Positions 22,615-32,475 of a stretch of DNA of 32,664 nt are shown piece after piece (position 1 is the first letter of the stretch; every line of letters begins with the position of its first letter). Under the pieces are notes generated by a model, which was given only the letters and a program-made list of their open reading frames with translations, had not been told where the DNA came from and did not search any database. The translations under genes and the position numbers were made by a program. The DNA comes from Saprolegnia diclina VS20 (lineage: Eukaryota > Oomycota > Saprolegniomycetes > Saprolegniales > Saprolegniaceae): positions 97,575 through 130,238 of the forward strand of contig NW_008246108.1 of NCBI RefSeq assembly GCF_000281045.1, given 5' to 3'.

Positions 22615-23853
22615 TCACAAGGCGACGGCCAGCGCCGCCGAGTGCCACCCGCCAAAGCCAATGTCAAACACAAAGAGGTTCTCGAGACCGATCGTCACTT
22701 GCGTCGGTGTGGGCACTCCGCGGCTGCCGTGGTTGCCGGTGCCGAGGGCAGCCGAGCCGTTGCCCCACGTCCAGACGTGCCCCGTGCTCGTGAGCACGCC
22801 CGAGTGCCAGTCGCCGTGCGTCACCTTGCACACGCCGAGGCTGGCCAGCGTCGCCGGCGTCACGTCCTTGAGATCGGTGCTGGTGACGACATACGACCGA
22901 ACCGAGTTGGTACGACTGTTGAAGATCGAGAGAGTCTGGTAGCACGCCGTGGCATGCGTTGCAACGATGGGGCGGCCACTGTCGTCGTTGAGCCGCTCCA
23001 GGTGCATTGGGCTCTGGCGCCAGAGGAACACATGCCCGGCGTCGGTGACGACTGCAGTAAAGTCGGCGCCGGCGACGACTTGCACGGCCCGGTCGTCGTC
23101 GAGCGGCAGCTGCTCCGCGGCTTGCAAGGCCATGGTACCGAGGTCGTTCACGTGTCTCGTCTTGACAGCACCGTTCGCAAAGAGCACGGCGACGTGGCTC
23201 CAGCCCGCAACGACGTCGACGACGGGCGCATCGGTCGCCGAGTTGCATTGCACAACCGACACCTGGCGCGACTCGGTCCAGGCGTAGGCGGCGCCGCTGT
23301 CGCCCAGCGCGCATCCGTGCGTGCGCCCGCTGCTGAGGCTCCGACACGGCTCGTCCACGGGCACACGAAGCCGATCATGCGATCCATAGCCGTTGAACGA
23401 GCCCCAGAACCAGATGCAACCGTCTTGCGTGAGCGCGTGCATGCCAAAGCCCGAGCACGTAATGCGGGCGACCTTGCCGAGGCCCGACGTGTCGATGGCG
23501 CGGGGACGATCGACGGTCGTGTGGCCGCCGCCGGGGCCTAGTCGACCGTTACTGCCGACGCCCCACGTCAGCACGATGGGCGCGTGCATGCGCCGGTACA
23601 GCGTGGCCCACTGGGCCGTTGCCCGCGGGAACGCCTGTGGCGCAATGCGAAAGTCCCGGACGCACAGCGCCTCCCAGAGCACCGTCGACGCGGCGACGGC
23701 GGTATGCAGAAGGCGCGTTGTGGCCGCCAGCTGCAGCACGGACCGAACGTCCATGTACTCGGCGACGACCTCGAGCACATCCGGGCCGAGGTCGAGCAGC
23801 ATCCTGCTTGGTCTGGCGTGTGGGATTGTGAACGTTGAAACCAGCCAGCTCAT
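22615..23853 (-). CDS. F-box and RCC1-repeat protein
   Basis: One intronless frame of 412 residues. An F-box-like segment (about 19-68) contains LGPDVLEVVAEYMDVRSVLQ and the typical W near VLWEAL. RCC1-type beta-propeller blades follow from about residue 97 to the end, with repeated W-G-x-G/S signatures: LTWGVGSNGRLGPGG, IWFWGSFNGYGSHDR and VWTWGNGSAALGTGNHGSRG. F-box/RCC1 proteins such as yeast Saf1 act as substrate adaptors in SCF ubiquitin ligases; that role is inferred from architecture. The ATG at 23853 gives the longest protein, but a CCAAT box lies only 6 bases upstream and a second in-frame ATG at 23802 sits right before the F-box, so the shorter 395-residue form is plausible. It lies between two multi-intron ankyrin genes and is itself intronless. 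Confidence 0.85.
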   Translation of the reverse strand: MSWLVSTFTIPHARPSRMLLDLGPDVLEVVAEYMDVRSVLQLAATTRLLHTAVAASTVLWEALCVRDFRIAPQAFPRATAQWATLYRRMHAPIVLTWGVGSNGRLGPGGGHTTVDRPRAIDTSGLGKVARITCSGFGMHALTQDGCIWFWGSFNGYGSHDRLRVPVDEPCRSLSSGRTHGCALGDSGAAYAWTESRQVSVVQCNSATDAPVVDVVAGWSHVAVLFANGAVKTRHVNDLGTMALQAAEQLPLDDDRAVQVVAGADFTAVVTDAGHVFLWRQSPMHLERLNDDSGRPIVATHATACYQTLSIFNSRTNSVRSYVVTSTDLKDVTPATLASLGVCKVTHGDWHSGVLTSTGHVWTWGNGSAALGTGNHGSRGVPTPTQVTIGLENLFVFDIGFGGWHSAALAVAL

Positions 23854-24022
23854 TGCAGCCAATCAGAAGGCGTGTCGGCAGATCGCCATTATTTTTGCTC
23901 CGCGCGAATCTTTGACATTTTTGTATGTCCAGTTTTGTCTGTCATTTTCGGGTTTGTGGAGAACATGACAGTGCCAACAGTGCTAGCATATACAGCCTTG
24001 GCCCACCAATCATCTATTATCG

Positions 24023-24063
24023 AAACTCAAAACTCAAAACGCAATCTCAAAACGCAATCTCAA
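24023..24063. repeat. short tandem repeat in intergenic spacer
   Basis: Two exact 13-base units (24034-24046 and 24047-24059, TCAAAACGCAATC) follow shorter AACTCAA-type repeats, downstream of the ankyrin gene E stop and upstream of the F-box/RCC1 gene. Confidence 0.75.
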
Positions 24064-24066
24064 GAG

Positions 24067-26141
24067 CTAGAATGTCCGTAGATCCGCAAAGCACTTGACG
24101 AGGTACCCACGGCGCTGTGCGACCGCCCAGGTGTACATGGCGTCCACAATCTACACGTGTACGTCAGTGGCTATCGACGGTGGCCAGCGATCTACCTCCC
24201 GCCGCCGCGACAAGGCCGAATGCAAACACAGCTCCACGACGGCAAGACCCGCACTTGTAAAGGCATTGTCCAAGAGCACCGCAAGGACACGGACCAAAGC
24301 CGTGGTCTACGCAATCGTTCACATTCCGTCCCCTTCAACCATTCCAACACACGCGACCTACCGCAAGCAGCGGGGCAACCGCATCGAGGAGGCTGGCCAG
24401 GCTGTGGCGGGAGCACTCTAATAGCCACGGCCAGAGCGAAGTACGGTACTACATACCAAAAACAAAATAAGAATACGTCGTCCCACAGGCGTCGAACCTT
24501 GTCTTGGGCAACGAGAGGCCACGTCACAATGACGGCGCCGGTCGCGGCCAGGTGCTTGAAGAGCGACACGTGACGTCGCTGGGCCACGTACGCCAGCGGC
24601 GTACACCCCATCTAGGGTTCTTGGCTTCACATGTGCGAGGATCCCCGTCTACCTTGTCCGGGGTGTTGAGGGGGACGCCCATCTCTCGTAGCATCGTCGC
24701 CATGGCCACGTCGCCGCCACAGAGCGCAGCTACATGCAGCGCTGTGTGTCCTGCCTATGCTTTGTTGATCAACTTCAAAGACTTGGTGCGTGGGCTCTCA
24801 AGACCTCGTTGCAAAGGCGGGCGTGGTTGGCAATGACGAGCCGGGCGAGGACTACGCTGTGCAGCTCGATGGCCACGCGTAGCGACCGAAGGCGCGTCTA
24901 CTCCACTACGTTCTTTGGTGCTAGTGCAAGAAAGAGCGTTACCTCGGTGGAGACAGTGTCGCTGGCCAACAGGATGTGGACCATCGCCGTGTCGTGTCGC
25001 TGCAGTGCGAGCTCGAGCTACGCCGACCATAGCGTGAACGCCATCATTCCAATGTCAAGGAGAGAGGTGGGCGTACGCTGGAGACACCGATGGATCGCTT
25101 GTCGCGGAGGTTGACATCGCCGTCGTGGTGCTGCAGCATCTTGCGCACAAGGAGGTGCTGGGACGATGCCACCGCCGCGTGCATGCTCGTGTGTCCCCGC
25201 TACATGCGCCGCGTCAATACGATTCGAGAATCATCCACGCACCGCATCCCGAAGGTTGCAGTCGGCGCCGCCATCGAGAAGGAGTCGGGCCAACACGTCG
25301 TTGCCGTTGGCAATGGCTTGCAACAGCAGCGGGGTGCCCGTCTATGTGAAGTAGCGTTGACACATTGAGGTAGCCCTTGAGGGCCATGACGCATACATTG
25401 TCAAAGACGTTGGCGTTGGCGCCGTACTGTAAGAGAAGCGCGACAATGCCGTGCTCTTGCTTGCGCGCAGCGACGTGCAACGGTGTCTCCCACGCCTACG
25501 CATCTTCTCAGATGATGCATGATACGTCGGTGTCATGGACTCGCCTTGTTAAGCATGTTGGGGCAGCTGCCAAACTGCAAGAAGAGCTCCACGAGCGTTG
25601 CATGGCCGGCTTTGGTCGCGCGGTGGAGCACTGTCTCGCCGTTCTACGCATATATTCACCGTAGTTTGTGGGCGCGCAAGGTGGGGATCGAAGCGGGTAC
25701 CTGGAGCAAATGCACGTTGGCGCTATATTCCAAGAGCAGCTGGAGCTCTGCATACCGGCGGGGGTTGGCCGCGCCCATGTACAAGGGCGTCGACGCATTC
25801 TACTCGCAGCATCCTGCGACTCTGCCGTGAAGATGAGGACGTACGATGTCGAGGACGTTGGGATCGGCGCCGGCCTGTAAAAGGAGCGCGATCGCGTCGG
25901 TGTAGCCCTTGCGCATGGCGACGTGCAGCGCCGTGCACGCGGGTGCCGATACTACCGAGGCCATAGGCGCGTGCACCAACGACGACCGGTCGACGTCGGT
26001 CTTGCCAGTGGTGCGGAGGGATCGAACGCAAGCGACGTGGGCACCCGTGTCGCCCATAGCATCGGGGCTTAGGAGCGCTCGCATCGCGCGCACGTCGCCA
26101 GCGTCCACCGCAGCGTCCCATGCACGTCGTACGTCCGACAT
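24067..26141 (-). CDS. ankyrin-repeat protein E
   Basis: Thirteen exons on the minus strand: 26141-25845, 25799-25701, 25643-25545, 25495-25397, 25341-25243, 25199-25077, 25017-24943, 24897-24805, 24754-24653, 24611-24477, 24415-24362, 24306-24196 and 24150-24067, giving about 489 residues. All introns are phase 0. Exons 2 to 5 are each exactly 99 bases, one 33-residue ankyrin repeat apiece. Cores include CTALHVAMRKGYTDAIALLL, WETPLHVAARKQEHGIVALL and GHTALHVAALCGGDVAMATML. The C-terminal 80 residues are helical but no longer ankyrin-like (HSLASLLDAVAPLL, LAVLLDNAFTSAGLAVVELC). The intron after exon 3 begins GC rather than GT. The exon 10/11 boundary is the least certain; an alternative donor at 24497 shortens the protein by seven residues. 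It shares exon style with ankyrin gene D. Role unknown beyond protein binding. Confidence 0.8.
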
Positions 26142-26630
26142 GGCGCAAGCAAGAGTTGATGGCCGTCCTTTCTACCAGCAAAGATTCGATTTTCGATGGT
26201 TTTGGCGTCTTCCTCGCATTTGATTGGTGCGAAATGTATCGTATTGGCGTTTTTGATTGGTCCAATGGTCGTCTTGGCGCAGGCCATTGGCTAAAAATAC
26301 GCCACCGCGCAGCGGCAATCCCGTGACCTCAACCTCATGCACTCGGTTCTCACGTCAAGGACTGAATGGGTTGCTGCATTTTTGAGGTTGAGATTGAGAT
26401 TCGTTGCCAAGTACGAGCCAATACATGTTCCCTTTGGCGGAACTTCCGTCACTGGGGTGGTCAACCCTTGCCGACTGTCGACTTGACGGTCCTTGTCCCT
26501 CCGTCTCCACTAAGCTTAGCAACCACCAAGCGTGCACTTGCGCAGACAATAGAACGACGCGTGTACAGTTGCAAGTGTATATCAAGTCGTTCAACGACGT
26601 TTTGTGTGCATGCTCATCCTGCGGCAGCGC
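26142..26630. other. spacer upstream of ankyrin gene E
   Basis: Holds the CCAAT cluster described separately and the 3' flank of the V-ATPase gene. No further gene is seen. Confidence 0.4.
26223..26290 (-). promoter_or_regulatory. cluster of five CCAAT boxes
   Basis: ATTGG occurs at 26223, 26243, 26256 and 26286, and CCAAT at 26262, within 68 bases and 80-150 bases upstream of the ankyrin gene E start. Clustered CCAAT boxes usually recruit NF-Y-type factors; use here is inferred. Confidence 0.5.
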
Positions 26631-28396
26631 TTACTCCTGGGCGTTCATCTCTTCGTGGCCCAAGCCTTCGCGGACCTGCGTCCGGCGGGCGTAGTACAGG
26701 TCGAGCTGCTTCTTGGGGATCTTCTTAAGGAGCTCCTTGGGGAAGGCGCGGAAGAGGGACCACGCGAGGTCGAGCGACTCGAAAATGTCACGCGACTGGT
26801 ACGGGCCCTGGGCGATGAACTTGCCCTCAAACTTGTCGGTGAACTTGAGGTATAAGTGATCTTCCATCGAGAGCGCTTCCTCACCGACGACCGCCTTCAT
26901 CGCCTGCACGTCCTTGCCCGTCGCATAACTCGCATACTAAGCATACATCGTCAACTTGGCAAAAGCAACGACAGGACAACGTACGAGTTGGTTGGAGACG
27001 GCCGAGTGGTCGTCGCGCGTCATGCCTTCGCCAATGGCGGACTTCATGAGGCGCGAGAGCGACGGAAGCACGTTGATCGGCGGGAAGATCTGACGGTTGT
27101 GCAGCTGGCGATCGACGTAGATCTGGCCCTCCGTGATGTAGCCCGTGAGATCCGGGATCGGGTGCGTGATGTCGTCGTTGGGCATCGTCAGAATCGGGAG
27201 CTGCGTGATCGAACCGTTGCGGCCCATGACACGACCGGCACGCTCGTAGATGGTCGACAGATCCGTGTACATGTACCCGGGGTACCCACGGCGACCGGGC
27301 ACTTCTTCGCGGGCGGCCGACACCTCGCGCAGCGCGTCGGCGTACGACGACATGTCGGTGAGGATGACGAGCACGTGCAAGTCGCGTTCGTACGCGAGGT
27401 ACTCGGCGGTCGTCAACGCGAGACGCGGCGTAATGATACGCTCGATCGTCGGGTCGTTGGCCAAGTTCATGAAGAGCGCCGTGTTCTGCATGCAGCCGCT
27501 CTCCTCGAAATCGTTGCGGAAGAAGCGCGCGGCTTCCATGTTGACACCCATGGCACCGAAGACGATGGCAAAGTTGTCCTGGTGCGAGTCCATGACGTCC
27601 TTGCGCTGCACGAGACCGGCCTGACGACAAATTTGGGCGGCAATCTACAGCGCGTATTGAGTGAGCAACGGATGATGGAGATGGATGGGCGTACTTCGTT
27701 GTGGGGCAAACCAGCGGCCGAGAAGAGCGGGATCTTTTGGCCACGCGCGATCGAGTTCATGACATCGATGGCCGAAATACCCGTCTGGATCATCTCCTTG
27801 GGGTAGTCACGGCACGACGGGTTGATGGGCTGGCCCTCAATGTCGAGGTAGTCCTCGGCGACGACCGGCGGCGCGCCGTCAATGGCCTTGCCCGAGCCGT
27901 TAAAGGCGCGGCCGAGCATCTCCTCCGAGATGGCCATCTTGAGCACATCGCCCGTAAACTCGCAGTGCGTGTGACGGTTGTCAATGCCATCCGTGCCCTC
28001 AAAGACCTGCACGACAGCCTTGCTGCCCTGCACTTCGAGCACCTTGCCTTGGCTACAAATGCATCATGAGCCTCTTGCACCAATGCCAATGGCGACCTAC
28101 CGCACTTCGCCCGTCGACAAGGTCAAGTTGACGATTTCGGCAAACTTGGGCAGCTACTCGAGACGGCTCAGCAAGGCCATGGCCATACTAGGCGAGGTAC
28201 CTTGACGTTCTCGAGAATGACGAGCGGACCGTTCACGCCCGAGATGGTGCGGTAGTCTACGTGCTTGGCATGAGTCGACGCAGCGCGCGCAGCATGACGC
28301 ACCGATGCGGGGCTCGACGTAGTAGTCGCGGACGACGGCCTTGGCATGCGTCTCGAACATCTGCAGGTCGACCGACTTTCCATGGTGGCTGCTCAT
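26631..28396 (-). CDS. ATP6V1B: V-type H+-ATPase subunit B
   Basis: Non-catalytic nucleotide-binding subunit of the V1 sector, which alternates with subunit A in the hexamer that drives proton pumping into vacuoles and endomembranes. Six exons on the minus strand: 28396-28303, 28256-28201, 28153-28101, 28052-27695, 27644-26985 and 26936-26631. They join in frame to 508 residues, the normal family length. Conserved blocks are near-identical to other eukaryotes: [120 protein letters not shown] and [18 protein letters not shown]. The start [12 protein letters not shown] was chosen as the first ATG after the last upstream stop-free stretch. Introns are 46-50 bases. The opposite strand has long open frames that are only shadows. 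Confidence 0.97.
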
Positions 28397-29184
28397 CTTG
28401 ACGCTCTTCCGGGCGGCAGTCAAAAACTACTTTTGAGGGCCCCACGACAAGGAAGTCAAGCATAAACTCTCACAGGTATTTTTAGCATACAAATCGCCAT
28501 ACAAACCGAGGCCCACCAGTGCAAGATCCGCGACAACCTCTACGAATTAATACGTATATCCGGATACCGCATCCGGGAAGGTGCGGCGCCGGCAAGCCTT
28601 GCGATTCGCACACATGAGTACACTTGCATATCCGGACACCCCACCCAGCGCCAAAACGGTCTCCCAAGCTCTCACCGATACGCTTGGAGGCACGCAAAAC
28701 TGCAAGCGAGTACGAGCCGTGTTGCTTCCCTTGTTTAATGTATACAAGGCCCTTGAGCCTGTATGTAAGGCGCTATGAGCACTTGCGCGGTCGTGCTAGA
28801 GAGCTCGAGTCGCCGCGACTAATATCGCTCATCGGACTGATGCAAGGACCGCACCAGCCCTCGCATCGATGCTACCAAGGTGATGCGCCTCCTAGTACAT
28901 CACGAGTGCACTCTTGTAGACGCTCTTGCTTTGCGATTCAATGGCGCAGCTGCCGTGCGCGATTCCGCGCCCTATCATCCTGCGTATGTACTATCTATGG
29001 GAATTACGCGGGCGATGGACCCCTTTTTGTCCCAATCGATGTACAAAGTGTTGTGCGTCGTGGGCGAGGAGGCGCCAAGGGACATGGCAGTGGCTTTGCC
29101 CACGCGCCAACGACGCTCCGCAGCCGGCGGCTTCAATTCCCGCCGTGTCCTTCATATTAAAATTCATTTTCTTGCCGTCAAGTG
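28397..29184. other. spacer between V-ATPase B and SS18-like gene
   Basis: No gene is firmly supported. A plus-strand frame from an ATG at 28615 runs about 55 codons, with a strong donor-like GTATGTAAGG at its end. It could be the first exon of an unrecognised gene. Only low-grade splice continuations follow. Confidence 0.3.
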
Positions 29185-30651
29185 TTAGCTGTCGCGGAGT
29201 GCACAGCGCCGGTCGTCAGCACTTCGCTGCTTGTTATAGCGCTACGCCAATTGCCAGTGCACATCGCTCTGCCTTCTCGATAGCGTCGTCGTCCGTACCT
29301 GTAAATAACTCTTGATCTGCTTGACGTCCTTGGTCGGTATAAAGGGCGCCATGTGCACAGGATCTAACCGATTGCATGAGCCCGAGCCTCTGTCGCGGCG
29401 TCGCACCCGTGTAGCCGTGGACCTCGACGAGGTCCTGGAACGTCTGCATCTCATTTTCATTCCAGCGCGAGTACGACCGCGCGCCGGTCTCCTAATCGCG
29501 GATCAGTCGCGTTCGTGCAAGCTTCGTACCGGCGGTGTCGGCTTGGTGGCGCGCTTCCACTCGGGCGCCGTGTGCCCCAGCGTCGTCCGGCATTGGTACA
29601 CGCTTTGGTGCTCGGCTCTGCACTTTTCACACATACCTACACAAGCTTGATCCAAGCTCTTGATGACGAAGAGATATGGTACGTTTGAGCGGGCGGGGCG
29701 CCGCCTTGGCAGCGACAGCAATGAGAGCGGGTGGTGCGAGCATCGGAGGGCGCAGCGGCAGAAATGACGGCGCGTACAGCGGCGGTGGCGGGTACATGGG
29801 CACCATGCCTACGGGCCGCGTCATTTCCGGTATCCTGCTGATTGGCTCGAGCTACCTCCAAAGGGCGGGTACATGGCCGGCGGCAGCACCGGCACAGTCT
29901 TCCACGACAGCGCCGTGTGCTTGTACAAGGCGCGGCAGTCGGTGACCGACTTGCCGAGACGATGACAGTCGAGACACTCTTCCTTGGCTGCCACGGCGCG
30001 GTTCTTGGAGATGGGCGCTGGCATTGGCGCCGGCAACGGCAGCGGCGACGGGCGCAGCATCGACGGCGTCTTTGGCAGCGGAAGTGCGTCCGGTGCGAGC
30101 GGTGGTTTTGCGGCTTCCTGTTCGCGAATGCGCATTTGGGAGGAGACAAACTCCTTCTCGGTGCGGCGGCGCGCTCGAAAGTGCTCGGTCGCTTGGATCG
30201 TCGCCAATAGCGCGCTCGGCTCGGACAGCGGTGTCGCCTCGCTGCATGGCGGCGATGGCTTGCGCTTCTTGAGGAGCACGACGTCGTTGGGCAGCGCTTG
30301 CAGTGGCGTCGCCTTGCCGTGGTCCTATTCGCCCATAACACACGAGTGAGGTGCGCGTACACGCACCACGTCGACAAAGACGCCGCAAAGCGAGTCGACA
30401 AAGTTGGCCATTTCGATGAGGTTCTTGTGCAAGATGCGTTGGTACGCGTGGGCAGTCTCGAGCGACCGGTACGCGTTCGGGTCGCTCCAGTTCTGGTGCT
30501 CGGCGATCGCCGCGATCATGTCTTCGTTCACTTGGAGCATCTAGTTGGAGCCATGAGCCTGGATGGGCGAGGCCATGGCGGCTGCCACGTCAGCGGCGAC
30601 CTGCGCAAAGACATCGCAGAGCGTCGACGGGTCCTCGTCGTCGTGGAGCAT
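29185..30651 (-). CDS. SS18-like (SSXT domain) protein with two Cys/His motifs
   Basis: Exons on the minus strand: 30651-30589, 30540-30367, 30324-29856, 29808-29683, 29636-29530, 29491-29369, 29328-29299 and 29241-29185, about 382 residues. Residues 16-72 match the SSXT domain of SS18/GIF proteins: a helix with MLQVNEDMIAAIAEHQN, then AYQRILHKNLIEMANFVDS. In animals and plants this domain joins SWI/SNF-type chromatin remodellers, so a nuclear coactivator role is inferred. A Pro-rich middle holds C-x2-C-x9-C-x5-H at residues 196-215, and the same spacing recurs at 280-299, each followed by a tryptophan and lysine. A helical segment (SRWNENEMQTFQDLVEVHG) resembles SANT-like sequence. The splice at 29329-29368 uses an AAG acceptor; without it the exon has a one-base frame break. 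Inverted CCAAT boxes lie upstream. Confidence 0.75.
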
Positions 30652-32454
30652 GGCGGCTGGCGCTACCTCCAATTGGCGGAGACGCGAGGAATAGATGCTA
30701 TTTTAGCCAATCCGTGATTTTCTGTCTCGGCGCGATTCGGATTGGCCCACCGAATACTTATTGCACAGGATTGGTTGAAAGACCGATTCAGGCCCTGGTC
30801 AGGGACTCGGAGCTGGGACGCGGGTGCTGAGAGCACGGTGCAAGCGTGGCATCTGTGCCTTGGTAGAATACGAGTGAACGAAGAAGGCACAGCAAACACA
30901 ATCGCCAAGGAAAGTAAGTGTCAAGGCGAGTATCAAGCCTGTATCAAATAATCTGTCGAGAGAGTTTGGTTTGGTTCAGTTTGGTTGAAACTCCAAGTGC
31001 AACGATTTCGCCACGCAACTACATAAAATACATGGTCAATTCTTACGGAAGGAGTGGCTAGACAACTTGTCGGTCAAGGCACGGAGCGTGGCAGCCTCGC
31101 CTACGCTGCCTTGGTGATGGTGACGTTATAACTCCAGGTCAGGGAAACGTATGTGCGCATTTAACCCAAATATGCAAGACAGAAGAGCCAGACGAGCCCC
31201 CGCGCCGCCGCCTGCGCAGCCACGGACCGGCGAGCGAATGAAGAAGAAGGAGATTGCTAGTCTCTACGTATGCGAAGTCTTTGTGTAATTATGAAGATAA
31301 CGCGAAACACGTTCATATATATGCAAGCTGGACGGTTTGACTGCGCTTCAAAGCAGTGTAGTACGGGCTCCGTTGAGTCATAGCTCGTGAAGGCGCACTG
31401 TGTACTTGCAGAGGACGGATTGGAGCTCCTCGGCGATGGAGCTGAGCGTGAATACGTAGCAATGGCTACGGACAACAAATCTCAACCCCACACGCAGAGA
31501 AAGGCGGCTGTGAGCAATATCAAGGTTGTACCAACGGGTCGCAAATCGAAATCACAAAATCCAACAATCGAACGTGGGAAGAGGACACAATTAGCTGTTA
31601 GACAAGCACAAATTTCTAAACCACTAGTCACTGCAAGTACCTATCCTTGTGGTCGATTCGCTTTCGATGACCATGCTGTCTCCAACACAAACCAAGCCGA
31701 AGGAAATGCTGACATTCAGCAATTTCCGCGACCGAGACCGTAGGCTCCAATCCCAGTTGCATCCCTTCGTCGTTGCATGAACCAGGCTAGATGTAACTGC
31801 GTCTCCCTCTTAAATCGAAGACGTCTTCCCCGGTGTGCTCTCAGCCATTGGGTTTCGTTGGCAGTGTTTGCATTGTCGTCGTCGTCGATGCGCCATCCGC
31901 ACGTCGTTTCTTGAAGTAACACGGTCATGGTTCTTGAAGTACCGAGGACACGAGCCAGTGCACATTGCCATACGGTCGTAACACGATGAAGTTGTCGTCA
32001 CGACCGACTCGCAGGCGAGAAGGCCTCGCTGCGGTGGGCTCGCATGGATGCGCAAAGCTGTAGCTTTGCTGCTGCGACCACGAGCTGCAAGCCTCAAGAT
32101 TCCTAGTTCCGACCGGTCGTATAATAGACTTTGAAGAGTAGCCACTGCTAAGCAGCCATGGGTGCAGGGTCGTCTTGCGACACGCAGGATAGTCTGTGAG
32201 GACATGACCGCGTCGTTGCCAGTCTGTCGTTGCCGTGGTTGTGAGCTCGACTGCGCCGGGCAGCATCCGAGCGCGAGCGACCGCTTGCCTGGACGCTCAG
32301 ATACCCGTCGTATGAGCTGACGAAGAGAGGTCGCTACTCGTACGAGTACGTCACTTGCTGCTGCGAAATTCGCGTGCTGTACATCGCGGGCGCGTGTCAC
32401 GCCGTGTCATTGGCAGGATTGTAAGGTGGACCACGCTTGACAACCAAACGCGGT
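30652..32454. other. long AT-richer spacer, no firm gene
   Basis: 1.8 kb with short frames on both strands. Two pieces look slightly coding: a plus-strand frame at 31172-31288 rich in Arg/Pro then Lys, and a minus-strand frame ending at a stop at 31378-31380 preceded by an acceptor-like GTAG near 31466. Neither can be joined into a gene with confidence. Confidence 0.35.
30669..30774 (-). promoter_or_regulatory. CCAAT boxes upstream of SS18-like gene
   Basis: CCAATTGG at 30669-30676, CCAAT at 30707-30711, and ATTGG at 30741-30745 and 30770-30774. These lie 18-125 bases upstream of the start at 30651. Confidence 0.45.
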
Positions 32455-32470
32455 GCTCACTTTTCAATTT
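32455..32470 (+). promoter_or_regulatory. oomycete initiator-type core promoter element
   Basis: GCTCACTTTTCAATTT matches the described oomycete 16-base start-site consensus GCTCATTYYNCAWTTT at all but one position. It ends five bases before the ATG at 32476. The same stretch ends in TTTGCAG and could instead be an intron acceptor. Confidence 0.5.
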
Positions 32471-32475
32471 GCAGC

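Noticed and set aside
22612-23541. 309-codon plus-strand frame
   Set aside because: Antisense shadow of the F-box/RCC1 gene, whose sense frame has clear propeller repeats.
26856-27806. 316-codon plus-strand frame
   Set aside because: Antisense shadow of V-ATPase subunit B, which is near-identical to known homologues on the minus strand.
28554-28632. TATCCGGATA palindrome and a nearby TATCCGGA copy, also seen near 6127-6170
   Set aside because: The shared core is short and the flanking sequences do not align, so it is not evidence of a mobile element or operator.
31810-32400. 196-codon minus-strand frame
   Set aside because: No ATG at its start, Arg/Ser/Thr-rich with no motif, and another minus-strand frame overlaps it; nothing distinguishes it from chance.
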